Below are positions 22,600 to 32,831 of a stretch of 64,000 bases of DNA, in pieces. Each line of letters opens with the position of its first letter. Positions within the stretch are counted from its first letter, which is position 1. The notes under the pieces were generated by a model. It saw only the letters and a list, made by a program, of their open reading frames with translations, did not search any database and had not been told where the DNA came from. This stretch comes from Nocardioides nematodiphilus (GTDB lineage: Bacteria > Actinomycetota > Actinomycetes > Propionibacteriales > Nocardioidaceae), in NCBI RefSeq assembly GCF_020216525.1, contig NZ_JAIWOY010000004.1, positions 62,001 through 126,000 on the forward strand, written 5' to 3'. Made by a program: the position numbers and the translations under genes.

Positions 22600-23484
22600 T
22601 CAGCGCGTGAGCGTCGTCGCGTCGTCGATCCGGCCGAGCTTATGCGGGTTGCGGACCGCGTAGAACCGGCTGATCCGGCCGTCCTCGACATCGATGCTGA
22701 TCGTCGAGGTGCCCACCGGTGCGGGGCCGTCCATCCGCAGCGCCGGAGCGCCGTTGATCCACACGATCCGCAGCTCGGTGCCGTCGGCGAAGCGCGGGAA
22801 GTTCCGCAGGAACGCGACGATCTTCGTGGCGCCCTGGATCGGCACCCGCGCCGCCTGCGCGAACCCGCCGCCGTCGGCGATCAACACCACGTCGGGCGCG
22901 AGCACGTCCATCAGGGCCTGCACGTCGCCGCCCTGCATCGCCGCGATCAGCCGCTCCATCACGGCCCGCTGCTCGCTGTGGTCGACGGCCACCCGCGGGC
23001 GCCGCGCCGCGACGTGCGAGCGGGCCCGGTGCGCGACCTGGCGCACGGCCGCGGCGGTCTTGTCGACGGCGCCGGCGATCTCCTCGTACGACAGGTCGAA
23101 GACCTCCCGCAGCACGAAGACCGCCCGCTCGGTCGGGGTCAGCGTCTCGAGCACGGTCAGCATCGCCAGCGACACGCTCTCGGCCAGCTCCACGTCCTCG
23201 GCGACGTCGGGCGCGGTCAGCAGCGGCTCGGGCAGCCACTCCCCGACGTACTCCTCCTTGCGCCGTGCCAGCGTGCGCAACCGGTTCAGCGCCTGCCGGG
23301 TGACGGTGCGGACGAGGTAGGCCCGCGGGTCGAGGACCTCGGCGCGAGCCTCGGCACCGAGACCGTCCCACCGCAGCCAGCTCTCCTGGACCACGTCCTC
23401 GGCGTCGGCCGCCGAGCCGAGCATCTCGTAGGCGACGGTGAAGAGCAGGCTGCGGTGGGTGACGAACGGATCGTCGAGGCTCAT
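22600..23484 (-). CDS. ECF41-family RNA polymerase sigma factor
   Basis: 294-aa sigma factor: region 2 (FTVAYEMLGSAADAEDVVQESWLRW), region 4 (LTPTERAVFVLREVFDLSYEEIA with the recognition helix KTAAAVRQVAHRAR), and a C-terminal SnoaL-like domain of about 110 aa. The two ECF41 hallmarks are there: DGGG in VLIADGGGFAQAA and NPHKL near the end (NPDKL in the family). In this family the C-terminal domain replaces a separate anti-sigma factor. The ATG overlaps the stop of the AhpD-like gene (ATGA), the classic ECF41 arrangement. Confidence 0.92.
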   Translation of the reverse strand: MSLDDPFVTHRSLLFTVAYEMLGSAADAEDVVQESWLRWDGLGAEARAEVLDPRAYLVRTVTRQALNRLRTLARRKEEYVGEWLPEPLLTAPDVAEDVELAESVSLAMLTVLETLTPTERAVFVLREVFDLSYEEIAGAVDKTAAAVRQVAHRARSHVAARRPRVAVDHSEQRAVMERLIAAMQGGDVQALMDVLAPDVVLIADGGGFAQAARVPIQGATKIVAFLRNFPRFADGTELRIVWINGAPALRMDGPAPVGTSTISIDVEDGRISRFYAVRNPHKLGRIDDATTLTR

Positions 23485-24065
23485 GAGACCGAGCGTACGA
23501 CCGGGCGCTCCGCCAGCGGCTTGAGCCCGCAGGCCGCGGCGAAGCCCTCCGACTCGATGCCGAGCGCCACGTTGCCGCGGGTGGTCATGTTGGCGAAGCC
23601 GATCACGCTGGTCAGCTCGACCAGCGCCGCCGGCCCGAGCTGGGACAGCAGGCTGGCGACCATCTCGTCGGTGACCCCGATCGGCGTGGTGGTCATCGCC
23701 TCCGCGTAGGCCAGGACCTCACGCTCCAGGGGCGTGAAGACGTCGGCCTCGCGCCAGCGCGGGATCTCGCGGGCCTTGGTCATGTCGAGGCCCTTGTTGT
23801 TCGCCATGAAGTAGTTGAAGTCCAGACACCAGCTGCAGCCGACGTAGGAGGCGACGGCCATGTGGGCGTACGACTTCAGGCTCTCGTCGCAGGCGTCCCA
23901 CTTCTGCAGCTTCTGCCCGAAGCCCATCGAGGACTTCATCACGGGCACGTTGTGCCACATCACGCCGAGCGACTCCGGCACGGAGCCGAACATCTTGGTC
24001 GCGAACGTCTTCACCAGCGCTCCGTAGAGGCCGGTGATCTCCTTGGCGGGGACTCGGGTCGTCAT
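23481..24065 (-). CDS. carboxymuconolactone decarboxylase/AhpD-like protein
   Basis: 194-aa AhpD-fold protein. The redox-active type motif appears as GCSWCLDF (CXXC), followed by the helix DFNYFMANNKGLDMTKAREI. Such CMD proteins are the typical ECF41 partner and probable target. The ATG at 24065 follows a GGAG site and lies about 37 bases downstream of an ECF41-like -10 element; an in-frame start 33 bases upstream would fall at the predicted transcription start. Substrate unknown. Confidence 0.87.
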   Translation of the reverse strand: MTTRVPAKEITGLYGALVKTFATKMFGSVPESLGVMWHNVPVMKSSMGFGQKLQKWDACDESLKSYAHMAVASYVGCSWCLDFNYFMANNKGLDMTKAREIPRWREADVFTPLEREVLAYAEAMTTTPIGVTDEMVASLLSQLGPAALVELTSVIGFANMTTRGNVALGIESEGFAAACGLKPLAERPVVRSVS

Positions 24066-24101
24066 GTCATGTGCTCCTTCGTGAAGGGTGGATGACATCC
24101 A

Positions 24102-24128
24102 GACACCGCCCCGGCCGCGCGTGTGACA
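24102..24128 (-). promoter_or_regulatory. ECF41-type promoter (TGTCACA - 16 bp - TGTC)
   Basis: On the minus strand TGTCACA occupies 24128-24122 and TGTC 24105-24102, with a 16-base spacer. The published ECF41 consensus is TGTCACA at -35 and CGTC at -10, so the -35 is perfect and the -10 differs in one base. It lies directly upstream of the AhpD-ECF41 pair, so autoregulation is expected. Confidence 0.65.
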
Positions 24129-24148
24129 GGCCGCCGCGAAAAAGTTCC

Positions 24149-25198
24149 TCAGGCCGGTACGACCAGCACCGGCGCCGGGGCGATCACCAGCCGCACCCGG
24201 CCACCGAGCGTGAGCTGCTGCGCCTCGGCGCTGGCCATCTGCACGAGCAGCTCGGAGCCGCCGAGCTCGCAGTGCACCTGCGTGATCGGTCCGCGGAACG
24301 ACAGCTGGGTGACCGTCGCCGTGCCCTGCTCGTCGGGCTCGACGGCGATCGCCTCCGGCCGGATCAGGGCCAGGCCGTCCCCGGCGACCGAGCCGGCGAG
24401 CGCCGGCACCTCCTGGTCGCCGAGCACGATCGCGCGTCCGTCGCGCGCCTGCGCCGGCACCCGGTTGGTCAGACCGACGAACTCGGCGACGAACTGCGAT
24501 GCCGGCGAGGAGTAGAGCTCGGCGGGTGCGGCGAGCTGCTCGAGCCGGCCGGCGTTCATCACGCCGACCCGGTCGGAGATCGCGAGCGCCTCCTCCTGGT
24601 CATGGGTGACGAAGAGGGTGGTGGTGCCGACCTCGAGCTGCACCCGCCGGATCTCGTCGCGCAGCTGGACGCGCACCTTCGCGTCGAGCGCCGACAGGGG
24701 CTCGTCGAGCAGCAGGACCGACGGCTGGAAGGCCAGCGCGCGGGCGAGCGCGACGCGCTGCTGCTGCCCGCCGGAGAGCTGGTGCGGGTAGCGATCGGCG
24801 TGCACGCTCAACCCGACGAGCTCGAGCATCTCGTACGCGCGCTTGCGGCGCTCCCTGGCACCGAGACCGCGCAGCTTGAGCCCGAACGCGACGTTGTCGG
24901 CCGCACTGAGGTGCGGGAAGAGCGAGTAGGCCTGGAAGACCATCCCCATGTCGCGCTTGTTGGTCGGGACGCCGGTGACGTCCTTGCCGCCGACGAGGAC
25001 CTCGCCGCTGGTCGGGTGGTCCAGGCCCGCGACGATGCGCAGCGCGGTGGTCTTGCCGCAGCCCGAGGGCCCCAGCAGGCAGACCAGCTCGCCAGGCTCG
25101 ATGGCGAGCGAGAGCCCGTCGAGGCCGCGGACGGTGCCGAAGTGCCGGTGCAGGTCGACGAACTCGACGCCGACCGGGCCCTTGCCGGAGGTGGACAC
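24149..25198 (-). CDS. ABC transporter ATP-binding protein (FbpC/PotA/PhnT type)
   Basis: 349-aa importer ATPase: Walker A GPSGCGKTTALR, Q-loop QAYSLFPH, signature LSGGQQQRVALARALA, Walker B VLLLDEPLSALD, H-loop THDQEEALA and a C-terminal TOBE domain (about 235-345). Starts with GTG directly after the permease stop with no gap. Last gene of the four-gene SBP-permease-permease-ATPase operon. Confidence 0.92.
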   Translation of the reverse strand: MSTSGKGPVGVEFVDLHRHFGTVRGLDGLSLAIEPGELVCLLGPSGCGKTTALRIVAGLDHPTSGEVLVGGKDVTGVPTNKRDMGMVFQAYSLFPHLSAADNVAFGLKLRGLGARERRKRAYEMLELVGLSVHADRYPHQLSGGQQQRVALARALAFQPSVLLLDEPLSALDAKVRVQLRDEIRRVQLEVGTTTLFVTHDQEEALAISDRVGVMNAGRLEQLAAPAELYSSPASQFVAEFVGLTNRVPAQARDGRAIVLGDQEVPALAGSVAGDGLALIRPEAIAVEPDEQGTATVTQLSFRGPITQVHCELGGSELLVQMASAEAQQLTLGGRVRLVIAPAPVLVVPA

Positions 25199-25963
25199 TC
25201 AGACTCCTTTCGGTCCCCGCGAGCGTCGGCCCGCGAAGGAGAGCAGCAACAGCAGCAGGGAGGCGAAGACGATCGTGCCCAGCGAGGCGGCCACCGAGAC
25301 GTGGCTGTCGCTCTTGCCGAACAGGTCGATCACCACCGGCAGCGTCTGGTAGTTGAGCAGGGAGGCGAAGGTGAACTCGCCCAGCACGAGGGCGACCGAG
25401 ATGAAGGCCGCCGACAGGATGCCGGCGCCGAGGTTGGGCGCCACCACCCGGACGATCACGGTGAACCAGCCGGCGCCCAGCGAGCGCGCCGCCTCCGCCA
25501 GCGTGGTCACGTCGATCGAGGAGAGCGAGGCGTCCAGCGCCCGGTAGGAGTACGGCAGCACCAGCACGACGTAGGCGAACGTGAGCACCAGCGGCGAGTA
25601 GCCGAAGAAGTAGTTCACCCAGGCGTACACGCCGTTGATGCCGACCACGATCACCAGCGCCGGGATGGTCAGCGGCAGCAGACACAGGAACTCGATCAGC
25701 CGGCGCAGCCGCGGCAGGCGCAGCCGGACCCAGACCATCGTCGGGACGAGCAGCACCAGCATCAGCACGACCGTGGCCACGCACAGCAGCAGCGACTGGA
25801 CGATCGCGTGCCGGACCTGCTCGTCGGTCACCAGCGCCTTCCACGCCGCCCCCGTACGGCCGCCGCCGTTCTTCTTGGTGCTGAAGTCGAGCATCGACAG
25901 CAGGGGCCCGAAGAAGTAGATCGCGAAGAGCGCCAGGATCAGCCAGCGCAGCCAGGCCTTCAT
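25199..25963 (-). CDS. ABC transporter permease 2 (PotC/PhnV-like)
   Basis: 254-aa membrane protein with six predicted helices and the EAA loop reading LAEAARSLGAGWFTVIVRVVAPN. The ATG at 25963 (MKAWLRW) overlaps the stop of the previous permease as ATGA; a GTG three codons upstream is also possible. Pairs with the permease at 25960-26811. Confidence 0.9.
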   Translation of the reverse strand: MKAWLRWLILALFAIYFFGPLLSMLDFSTKKNGGGRTGAAWKALVTDEQVRHAIVQSLLLCVATVVLMLVLLVPTMVWVRLRLPRLRRLIEFLCLLPLTIPALVIVVGINGVYAWVNYFFGYSPLVLTFAYVVLVLPYSYRALDASLSSIDVTTLAEAARSLGAGWFTVIVRVVAPNLGAGILSAAFISVALVLGEFTFASLLNYQTLPVVIDLFGKSDSHVSVAASLGTIVFASLLLLLLSFAGRRSRGPKGV

Positions 25964-26811
25964 CGCATCCACCTGGAGGAGCGGCGCAGGAGCAGCGCGT
26001 AGGCGGTCATCACCAGGGCGACCACCACGATCATCTCCAGCGCGATCGCGTAGGCGAGGTGCTGCTGCCCGAGCACGATCTCGCTGGTCAGCGCGGCGCG
26101 GATCATCAGCGGCAGGATCGGGCTGCCCTGGCTGACCAGCGCGGCCGCGGTCGCGTACGCCGCGAACGCGTTGGCGAAGAGCAGCAGCAGCGAGCCGAGG
26201 AAGGCCGGCAGCAGCAGCGGGCCGGCGACCTGGGTGAGGTACTGCAGGCGGCTCGCGCCGAGGGTCTCAGCGGCCTCGCGCCACTGGGCGCGCAGGCCGT
26301 CGACGGCGGGCAGGAAGACGATCACCATCAGCGGGATCTGGAAGTAGCAGTAGACCAGGATCAGCCCGTGCAGGGTGTAGAGCCAGCCGCTGCCGTAGAT
26401 GTCGACGCTCAGCGCCTTCTGGAGCAGCACGGTCAGCGTCCCCGTCCCCCCGATGGTCGCCATCCAGGCGAAGGCGAGGCTGACGCCGCCGGTCTGCGCG
26501 AGCGAGCCGGACAGCGCGAGCACCGCGCGCCGCAGCAGGCTGCGCTCCGGCGCGGAGGCGATCACCGTGGCCAGCAGCGCGCCCAGCACGCCGCCGATCA
26601 ACGCGGTGCTGCCGGAGAGCACCACGCTGTTGCGCAGTGCGTCCACGGTCGCGCTGTTGCTGAGCGCGCGGATGTTGCCCAGATCGAAGGTGCCGTTCTC
26701 CGTGAAGGCCCCGACGATGACGACCACCGTCGGGATCAGCAGGAACACCGCCAGATAGGCGAGGAACGGGAGGACGCCGACCAGCGGCACCAGCGAGCGC
26801 GTACGGCGCAT
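25960..26811 (-). CDS. ABC transporter permease 1 (PotB/PhnU-like)
   Basis: 283-aa permease with six helices; EAA loop REAAETLGASRLQYLTQVAGPLL. ATG at 26811 is preferred because GGGGAGGA stands 5-6 bases upstream; a GTG at 26838 overlapping the stop of the binding-protein gene is the alternative and would add nine residues. Substrate follows that of the binding protein. Confidence 0.9.
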   Translation of the reverse strand: MRRTRSLVPLVGVLPFLAYLAVFLLIPTVVVIVGAFTENGTFDLGNIRALSNSATVDALRNSVVLSGSTALIGGVLGALLATVIASAPERSLLRRAVLALSGSLAQTGGVSLAFAWMATIGGTGTLTVLLQKALSVDIYGSGWLYTLHGLILVYCYFQIPLMVIVFLPAVDGLRAQWREAAETLGASRLQYLTQVAGPLLLPAFLGSLLLLFANAFAAYATAAALVSQGSPILPLMIRAALTSEIVLGQQHLAYAIALEMIVVVALVMTAYALLLRRSSRWMR

Positions 26812-26834
26812 CGACGTCCTCCCCTCGATGGTGC

Positions 26835-27950
26835 TCACTTGATCGCGTTCGCCCAGTTCTTGGCGAGGTAGCCGGCCGCCGTGGTGTTCTGCTCCGGGGT
26901 GAGCAGGACGGGCGTGCCGTTCACCGGCGGGAGCTTGCCGAAGGCGGTCTCGTCGAGGGTGCCGTCGGTCTTCATCTGGTCGGCGAGCACCGGACGGGCG
27001 CCACCGGCGAGGAAGAGGTTCTGCCCGTCGGCGGAGTAGAGGAACTCCTCCCACAGCCGAGCGGCTGCCGGGTGCGGCGCGTCCTTGCTGATCGCCTGGT
27101 AGTAGTAGCCGCCGACGGGCTGGTCGCCCGGGACGACGACCTTCCAGCTCGGGAGCTTCGCCGTCTCAGCGGCGTTGGTGTAGTCCCAGTCGAGCACGAC
27201 CGGCGTCTGGCCGGCCTCGATCGTGGCCGGGGTCGGGTCGACGGGCAGGAAGTTGCCGGCCTTCTTGAGCTTCGAGAAGAACTCGACGCCGGGCGCGATG
27301 TCGTCGGCCGAGCCGCCGTTGTTCACCGAGGCCATCACGACACCGGCGAACGCGGCACCGGCCTGCGTCGGGTCGCCGTTGAGCGCGACCTTGCCCTTGT
27401 ACGCGGGCTTGAGCAGGTCGGCCAGGCTGGTGACGTCGGGGACCTTCTTCGAGTCGTACCCGATCGACATGTAGCCGCCGTAGTCGTTGACCCACGTGCC
27501 GTCGGCGTCCTTGAACGCCGCGGGCACCTTGTCGAAGTCGGCGACCTTGTACGGCGCGTACAGGTCGGTGTTCGCCAGCGCGACGGCCTGGCCGAGGTCG
27601 AAGACGTCGGGCGCGGTCGGGCGGCCCTTCTGCTGCTTGGCGGCGTTGATCTCGTCCTGGCTGGCCGCGTCGGGCTGGGCGGAGTTGACCTTGATGCCGT
27701 ACTTGTCCGAGAAGGCCTTGATGATCGCACCGTAGTTGGCCCAGTCCGGGGGCAGCGCGATGACGTTGAGCGTGCCCTCCTTCTTCGCGGCGGCGATGAG
27801 CTTGTCCATGCCGCCGAGATCGGCGGCCGACTTCGCGCCGGCGGCCTCCGAGTCGTTGGCGTTGGACTTGGACGGCGGCGACCCGCAGGCGCTGACGGAC
27901 GTCAGGGCGAGCAGGGCGATCGCGGTCACGGCAGAGCGACGAGCATTCAC
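26835..27950 (-). CDS. ABC transporter substrate-binding lipoprotein (iron/polyamine/phosphonate type)
   Basis: 371-aa lipoprotein: signal peptide [18 protein letters not shown] and lipobox VSAC. The mature part has the PotD/FbpA-like type 2 binding fold with [51 protein letters not shown] and [15 protein letters not shown]. No iron-ligand tyrosine pair was identified with confidence, so ferric iron, polyamine and 2-aminoethylphosphonate remain open. GTG start behind a CAGGAGG site. First gene of the operon. Confidence 0.87.
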   Translation of the reverse strand: MNARRSAVTAIALLALTSVSACGSPPSKSNANDSEAAGAKSAADLGGMDKLIAAAKKEGTLNVIALPPDWANYGAIIKAFSDKYGIKVNSAQPDAASQDEINAAKQQKGRPTAPDVFDLGQAVALANTDLYAPYKVADFDKVPAAFKDADGTWVNDYGGYMSIGYDSKKVPDVTSLADLLKPAYKGKVALNGDPTQAGAAFAGVVMASVNNGGSADDIAPGVEFFSKLKKAGNFLPVDPTPATIEAGQTPVVLDWDYTNAAETAKLPSWKVVVPGDQPVGGYYYQAISKDAPHPAAARLWEEFLYSADGQNLFLAGGARPVLADQMKTDGTLDETAFGKLPPVNGTPVLLTPEQNTTAAGYLAKNWANAIK

Positions 27951-28092
27951 GGTTCCTCCTGGGGATGAACGGGCGTGGCGCACGCTAGCGGCGTGTAAAG
28001 GCTGTGATCGGTATATCGCATCCCGCCCCGGGAAACAGGGAGGTGAATTCATCACCGCGATCCTCGCCGTTCGGCGCCGGGTCGCCGACAGG

Positions 28093-28098
28093 TATCCT
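28093..28098 (+). promoter_or_regulatory. -10 element (TATCCT) for class I fumarase, leaderless
   Basis: TATCCT ends 6 bases before the GTG start at 28105, giving a leaderless message. No ribosome binding site is visible before the start. Confidence 0.45.
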
Positions 28099-28104
28099 CG
28101 CGCC

Positions 28105-29820
<1,716 letters not shown>

Positions 29821-29881
29821 CCGCGCCCAGGTTCCACCCAGGTAGGTCTCATCCGGCCGGCCGCCCGGCCGATGGTGGGAT

Positions 29882-31723
29882 GTGAGCACTGTCGGCGCGC
29901 CCTCAGCGGGTCGTATCGGGCGCACGTACTCGGTCGCGCGCTGGCTCGGCCTGCTGCGCCTCGGCGGCGGGGCGGTGGCCACCTCGATCGGCGTCCTCGG
30001 GCTCATCGGATGGTGGGCCGACGTGCCCCTGCTCCGCAGCGGGGTGCCGGGGCATCCGCCGATCCTGCCCAACACGGCGGCCCTCTTCGTCCTCGCGGGC
30101 GGCTCGGTGCTGACCGTGCCCTCACGCCGCGCCCGGGCCTTGCCACAGGCGCTGGCCGTGCTGCTGACCGGTCTCGCGACGGTGATCGTGCTCGAGTGGG
30201 TGATCGACCGCCCGCTCGGGATCGACCGGCTCCTGCTCCCTGAGCCGGCGGCGAGCTTCCCGGGCGCGCACGTCGGTCGGGTCTCGATCCAGCTCGCGGT
30301 CGCCCTGCTGCTCTTCGGGGTGCTGCGGCTGACTACCGGGGTCTCCGGCGCCCGGGCCCGCCGCCTCGGCGACGCCGCCGCGATCGGCTTCGGCGTCATC
30401 GTGCTCGCCGTCGTGCTCGGGTACGCGTTCGGCGCCGGCGAGCTGACCCGTGGCCACTCGATGGCGGTCGTGTCCGTGCCGAGCGTGGCGGGACTCCTGG
30501 CCCTCGCGGCTCCCGCCGTGACCCTCAAGGCCGATCCCCGCCCGGTCCGGTGGCTGTTCGAGCGGAGCCTCGCCGGCAGCGCGGTGCGCCGGTTGCTGCC
30601 CGCCGCGGTCGTCGTGCCACCCGTGCTGGGCGTCCTGCGCCTCTACGGCGAGGAGGCGCAGTGGTACGGGACCCGGCTGGGGCTCGCGCTCTTCACGGGG
30701 TCGATGATCACCACGTTCGTGGGGCTCATCACCTACACCGCGGTCGTCATCGCCCGCACCGAGACCGAGACCCGGGCGGCCGCGGACCGGCTCGCCACCT
30801 TCCTCGACTCGATCCCCGATGCGACCGTCGTCATCGACGAGCACGGCATCATCCGCTACGCCAACGGCCAGGTCACCACCGTGCTGGGCTACGGGGTCGC
30901 CGAGCTCGTGGGACAGCAGGTGGAGGTCCTCGTGCCGGAGTCCGTCAAGCATCGGCACACCGGCCTGCGGGTGGGCTACAACCATCAGCGGCGCCCCATG
31001 GGTGGCCTCGACCTGACCGCCCGGCACCGCGAGGGCCACGAGATCCCGGTCGACATCAGCCTCGGCCCGGTGGGCACCGGTCCGGACACCTGGACGCTCG
31101 CGTCGGTCCGCGACGTCACCGAGCAGCGGGCGGCGCAGGATCAGCTGCGGGCCGCCGAGGAGCGCTACCGCCAGCTCGCCGAGCACGACCCGCTCACCGG
31201 CCTGTGGAACCGGCGGCGCTTCAGCGAGGAGCTGGAGGCGCACCTGGCGCTGTGCCGGCGCGGAGAGGCCTCCGGGGCTCTGCTCTCCCTCGACCTCGAC
31301 CACTTCAAGACCGTCAACGACACGTACGGCCACCACATCGGTGACCGCCTCCTGACGAGCATCGCCGACGCCATGCGCCGCACGCTGCGGGCGAGCGACG
31401 GCGTCGCCCGTCAAGGGGGCGACGAGTTCCTGGTCCTGCTCCGCAGTGGTGACCAGCACGGCGCTGTACGGGCCGCAAACGCGCTCGTCGCGGCCGTGCG
31501 AGGCTCGACCGAGCTGCTCGCCGCGCAGGTCGGGCCGCAGGTGGCCGTCGTGACGGCATCGGTCGGCGTCGTCGCCTTCGACGAGCTCGCGGTCACGGAG
31601 CTGACCAGCGCAGCGGTGCTCATCCGTGCCGACCACGCGCTCTACGCGGCGAAGGCCTCGGGCCGCGACCGTGCCAGTGTCGCGGTGCCGGCGGGTGTGC
31701 CCTCGACCCGGATACTCGACTGA
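29882..31723 (+). CDS. membrane PAS-GGDEF diguanylate cyclase
   Basis: 613-aa sensor that should make cyclic di-GMP. Residues about 20-295 hold roughly eight transmembrane helices of a MASE-like sensor. A PAS domain follows (about 302-415: LDSIPDATVVIDEHGIIRYAN, GHEIPVDISLG, VRDVTEQRAAQ) and then a GGDEF domain (about 430-600) with DPLTGLWNRR and intact GGDEF at residues 512-516. The allosteric I-site RASD stands 5 residues before it, so product inhibition is likely. No EAL domain. GTG start; no clear ribosome site. Confidence 0.92.
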   Translation: MSTVGAPSAGRIGRTYSVARWLGLLRLGGGAVATSIGVLGLIGWWADVPLLRSGVPGHPPILPNTAALFVLAGGSVLTVPSRRARALPQALAVLLTGLATVIVLEWVIDRPLGIDRLLLPEPAASFPGAHVGRVSIQLAVALLLFGVLRLTTGVSGARARRLGDAAAIGFGVIVLAVVLGYAFGAGELTRGHSMAVVSVPSVAGLLALAAPAVTLKADPRPVRWLFERSLAGSAVRRLLPAAVVVPPVLGVLRLYGEEAQWYGTRLGLALFTGSMITTFVGLITYTAVVIARTETETRAAADRLATFLDSIPDATVVIDEHGIIRYANGQVTTVLGYGVAELVGQQVEVLVPESVKHRHTGLRVGYNHQRRPMGGLDLTARHREGHEIPVDISLGPVGTGPDTWTLASVRDVTEQRAAQDQLRAAEERYRQLAEHDPLTGLWNRRRFSEELEAHLALCRRGEASGALLSLDLDHFKTVNDTYGHHIGDRLLTSIADAMRRTLRASDGVARQGGDEFLVLLRSGDQHGAVRAANALVAAVRGSTELLAAQVGPQVAVVTASVGVVAFDELAVTELTSAAVLIRADHALYAAKASGRDRASVAVPAGVPSTRILD

Positions 31724-31727
31724 TCGA

Positions 31728-32060
31728 CTAGAGGTCCTCGATGCTCTCGCCCAGCCGGTGCCGGCCGGCGGGCTGCATCTCGTTGTCCCGCCGGTTCTCC
31801 GGCGGCGCCGCATCCGGCGCGCTGCCGTGGGTGTCCGCGCCCGTCACGGAGTCCTCGGGGCTGATGGGCGCCTCGGCCTGGGCGGGGTCGAGGTTCTGGA
31901 CCTCGCTCACCTGTCCGCCGGCGTCGTACTCCTCGTCCGGCTCGGGCACCGGACGCTCCTCCTCGCCCGCGTAGTCCGGGTCGTCCGGGAACTCGCCCGG
32001 CGGCTCGGGCTCGATCGGGCGGTCGTCCTCGTCGGGGAACGGCTGCTGCTCTTCGCTCAT
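31728..32060 (-). CDS. acidic, low-complexity hypothetical protein
   Basis: 110 aa, very rich in Glu, Asp and Pro (PDEDDRPIEPEPPGEFPDDPDYAGEEERPV), predicted disordered, with no membrane or catalytic motif. Similar acidic proteins of unknown function occur in actinobacteria. ATG at 32060. Ends 4 bases from the convergent diguanylate cyclase stop. It may be co-transcribed with the spermidine-synthase-like gene upstream (57-base gap). Confidence 0.6.
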   Translation of the reverse strand: MSEEQQPFPDEDDRPIEPEPPGEFPDDPDYAGEEERPVPEPDEEYDAGGQVSEVQNLDPAQAEAPISPEDSVTGADTHGSAPDAAPPENRRDNEMQPAGRHRLGESIEDL

Positions 32061-32117
32061 GCGCACCCGGTAGCCCGACACCCGCACGGCCACACCTCGT
32101 ACAGGCGCGCCGTGGCC

Positions 32118-32777
32118 TCAGCAGTGGCCGACGTAGAGCCAGTAGGTCTCGGGGCGCCCCTGGAGGTCGACGTCGTAGCTGATCGCCTCGGTGCGGAAGC
32201 GGCCGAAGACGGTGCCCATCGTCTCCTCGAGGTCGGTGGCCTCCGCGGCGCTCCACACGACCACCATGCCGCCCGGGCGGGTGGCGCGCCTCGCGTCCTC
32301 GAGCGCGGGCGCGCGGTAGAGACCGGCGTTGGCGTCGTGGACCAGGTAGCCGGGGCCGTTGTCGACGTCGAGCAGGATCAGGTCGTACTCCGACCGGGGC
32401 GCCTCGCGCAGCGCGACGGCGACATCCTCGACGTGCACCGTGACCCTGCTGTCCGCGAGAAGCGCCGGCCCGTGCTCGATCGTCCCGTCCCTCATCCACC
32501 CGACCAGCGCCGGCTCGATCTCCACCACGGCGACGTGCCGTACGCGCTCGTCGGCGAGCGTGGCCTGCAGCGTGAAGCCGAGCCCGAGTCCGCCGATCAG
32601 CACCGAGGCCGGGTCGGCGTGGAGGCCGAGCGCGCGGACGGCGAGTGCTACCTCGGTGGAGGTCTCGACGGTGTCCATCACGAAGACGCCGTTGGCGCGC
32701 AGCTCGATCGAGCCGTCCTCCCGCCGCCGCAGCACGAGCTGCCCCCGCTCCGACTCACTCGCCGCCACCTGCTCCAT
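32118..32777 (-). CDS. spermidine synthase-like methyltransferase-fold protein
   Basis: 219-aa Rossmann protein of the polyamine synthase family: VLIGGLGLGFTLQA (nucleotide loop), VAVVEIEPALVGW with the acidic tip, YDLILLDVDNGPGYLV and the C-terminal half. It lacks a typical N-terminal beta domain and the GGGDG motif is GGLGLG, so polyamine synthesis is uncertain. The ATG at 32777 (MEQVAAS) is chosen because GGGAGG lies 9 bases upstream; an ATG at 32786 would directly abut it. Divergent from the thioesterase. Confidence 0.75.
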   Translation of the reverse strand: MEQVAASESERGQLVLRRREDGSIELRANGVFVMDTVETSTEVALAVRALGLHADPASVLIGGLGLGFTLQATLADERVRHVAVVEIEPALVGWMRDGTIEHGPALLADSRVTVHVEDVAVALREAPRSEYDLILLDVDNGPGYLVHDANAGLYRAPALEDARRATRPGGMVVVWSAAEATDLEETMGTVFGRFRTEAISYDVDLQGRPETYWLYVGHC

Positions 32778-32804
32778 GAAGGTCATCCTCCCAGGGAGCG
32801 TCAC

Positions 32805-32818
32805 TAGAACCTGTTCTA
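32805..32818. promoter_or_regulatory. KstR-type operator palindrome TAGAAC-CT-GTTCTA
   Basis: Perfect 14-bp palindrome in the 54-base space between the spermidine-synthase-like and thioesterase genes. It matches the KstR consensus TNNAACNNGTTNNA known from mycobacterial and rhodococcal sterol/lipid regulons. It directly abuts the thioesterase -10 element, so a bound TetR-type repressor would block that promoter. Confidence 0.65.
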
Positions 32819-32824
32819 TAGGGT
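32819..32824 (+). promoter_or_regulatory. -10 element (TAGGGT) for the thioesterase, leaderless
   Basis: TAGGGT ends 7 bases before the ATG at 32832. It follows the KstR-like palindrome without a gap, an ideal arrangement for repression. Confidence 0.5.
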
Positions 32825-32831
32825 GGCCTGC

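Noticed and set aside
31183-31260. Possible degenerate GGDEF active site
   Set aside because: The GGDEF box itself (residues 512-516) and the I-site RASD are intact, so the cyclase is expected to be active.
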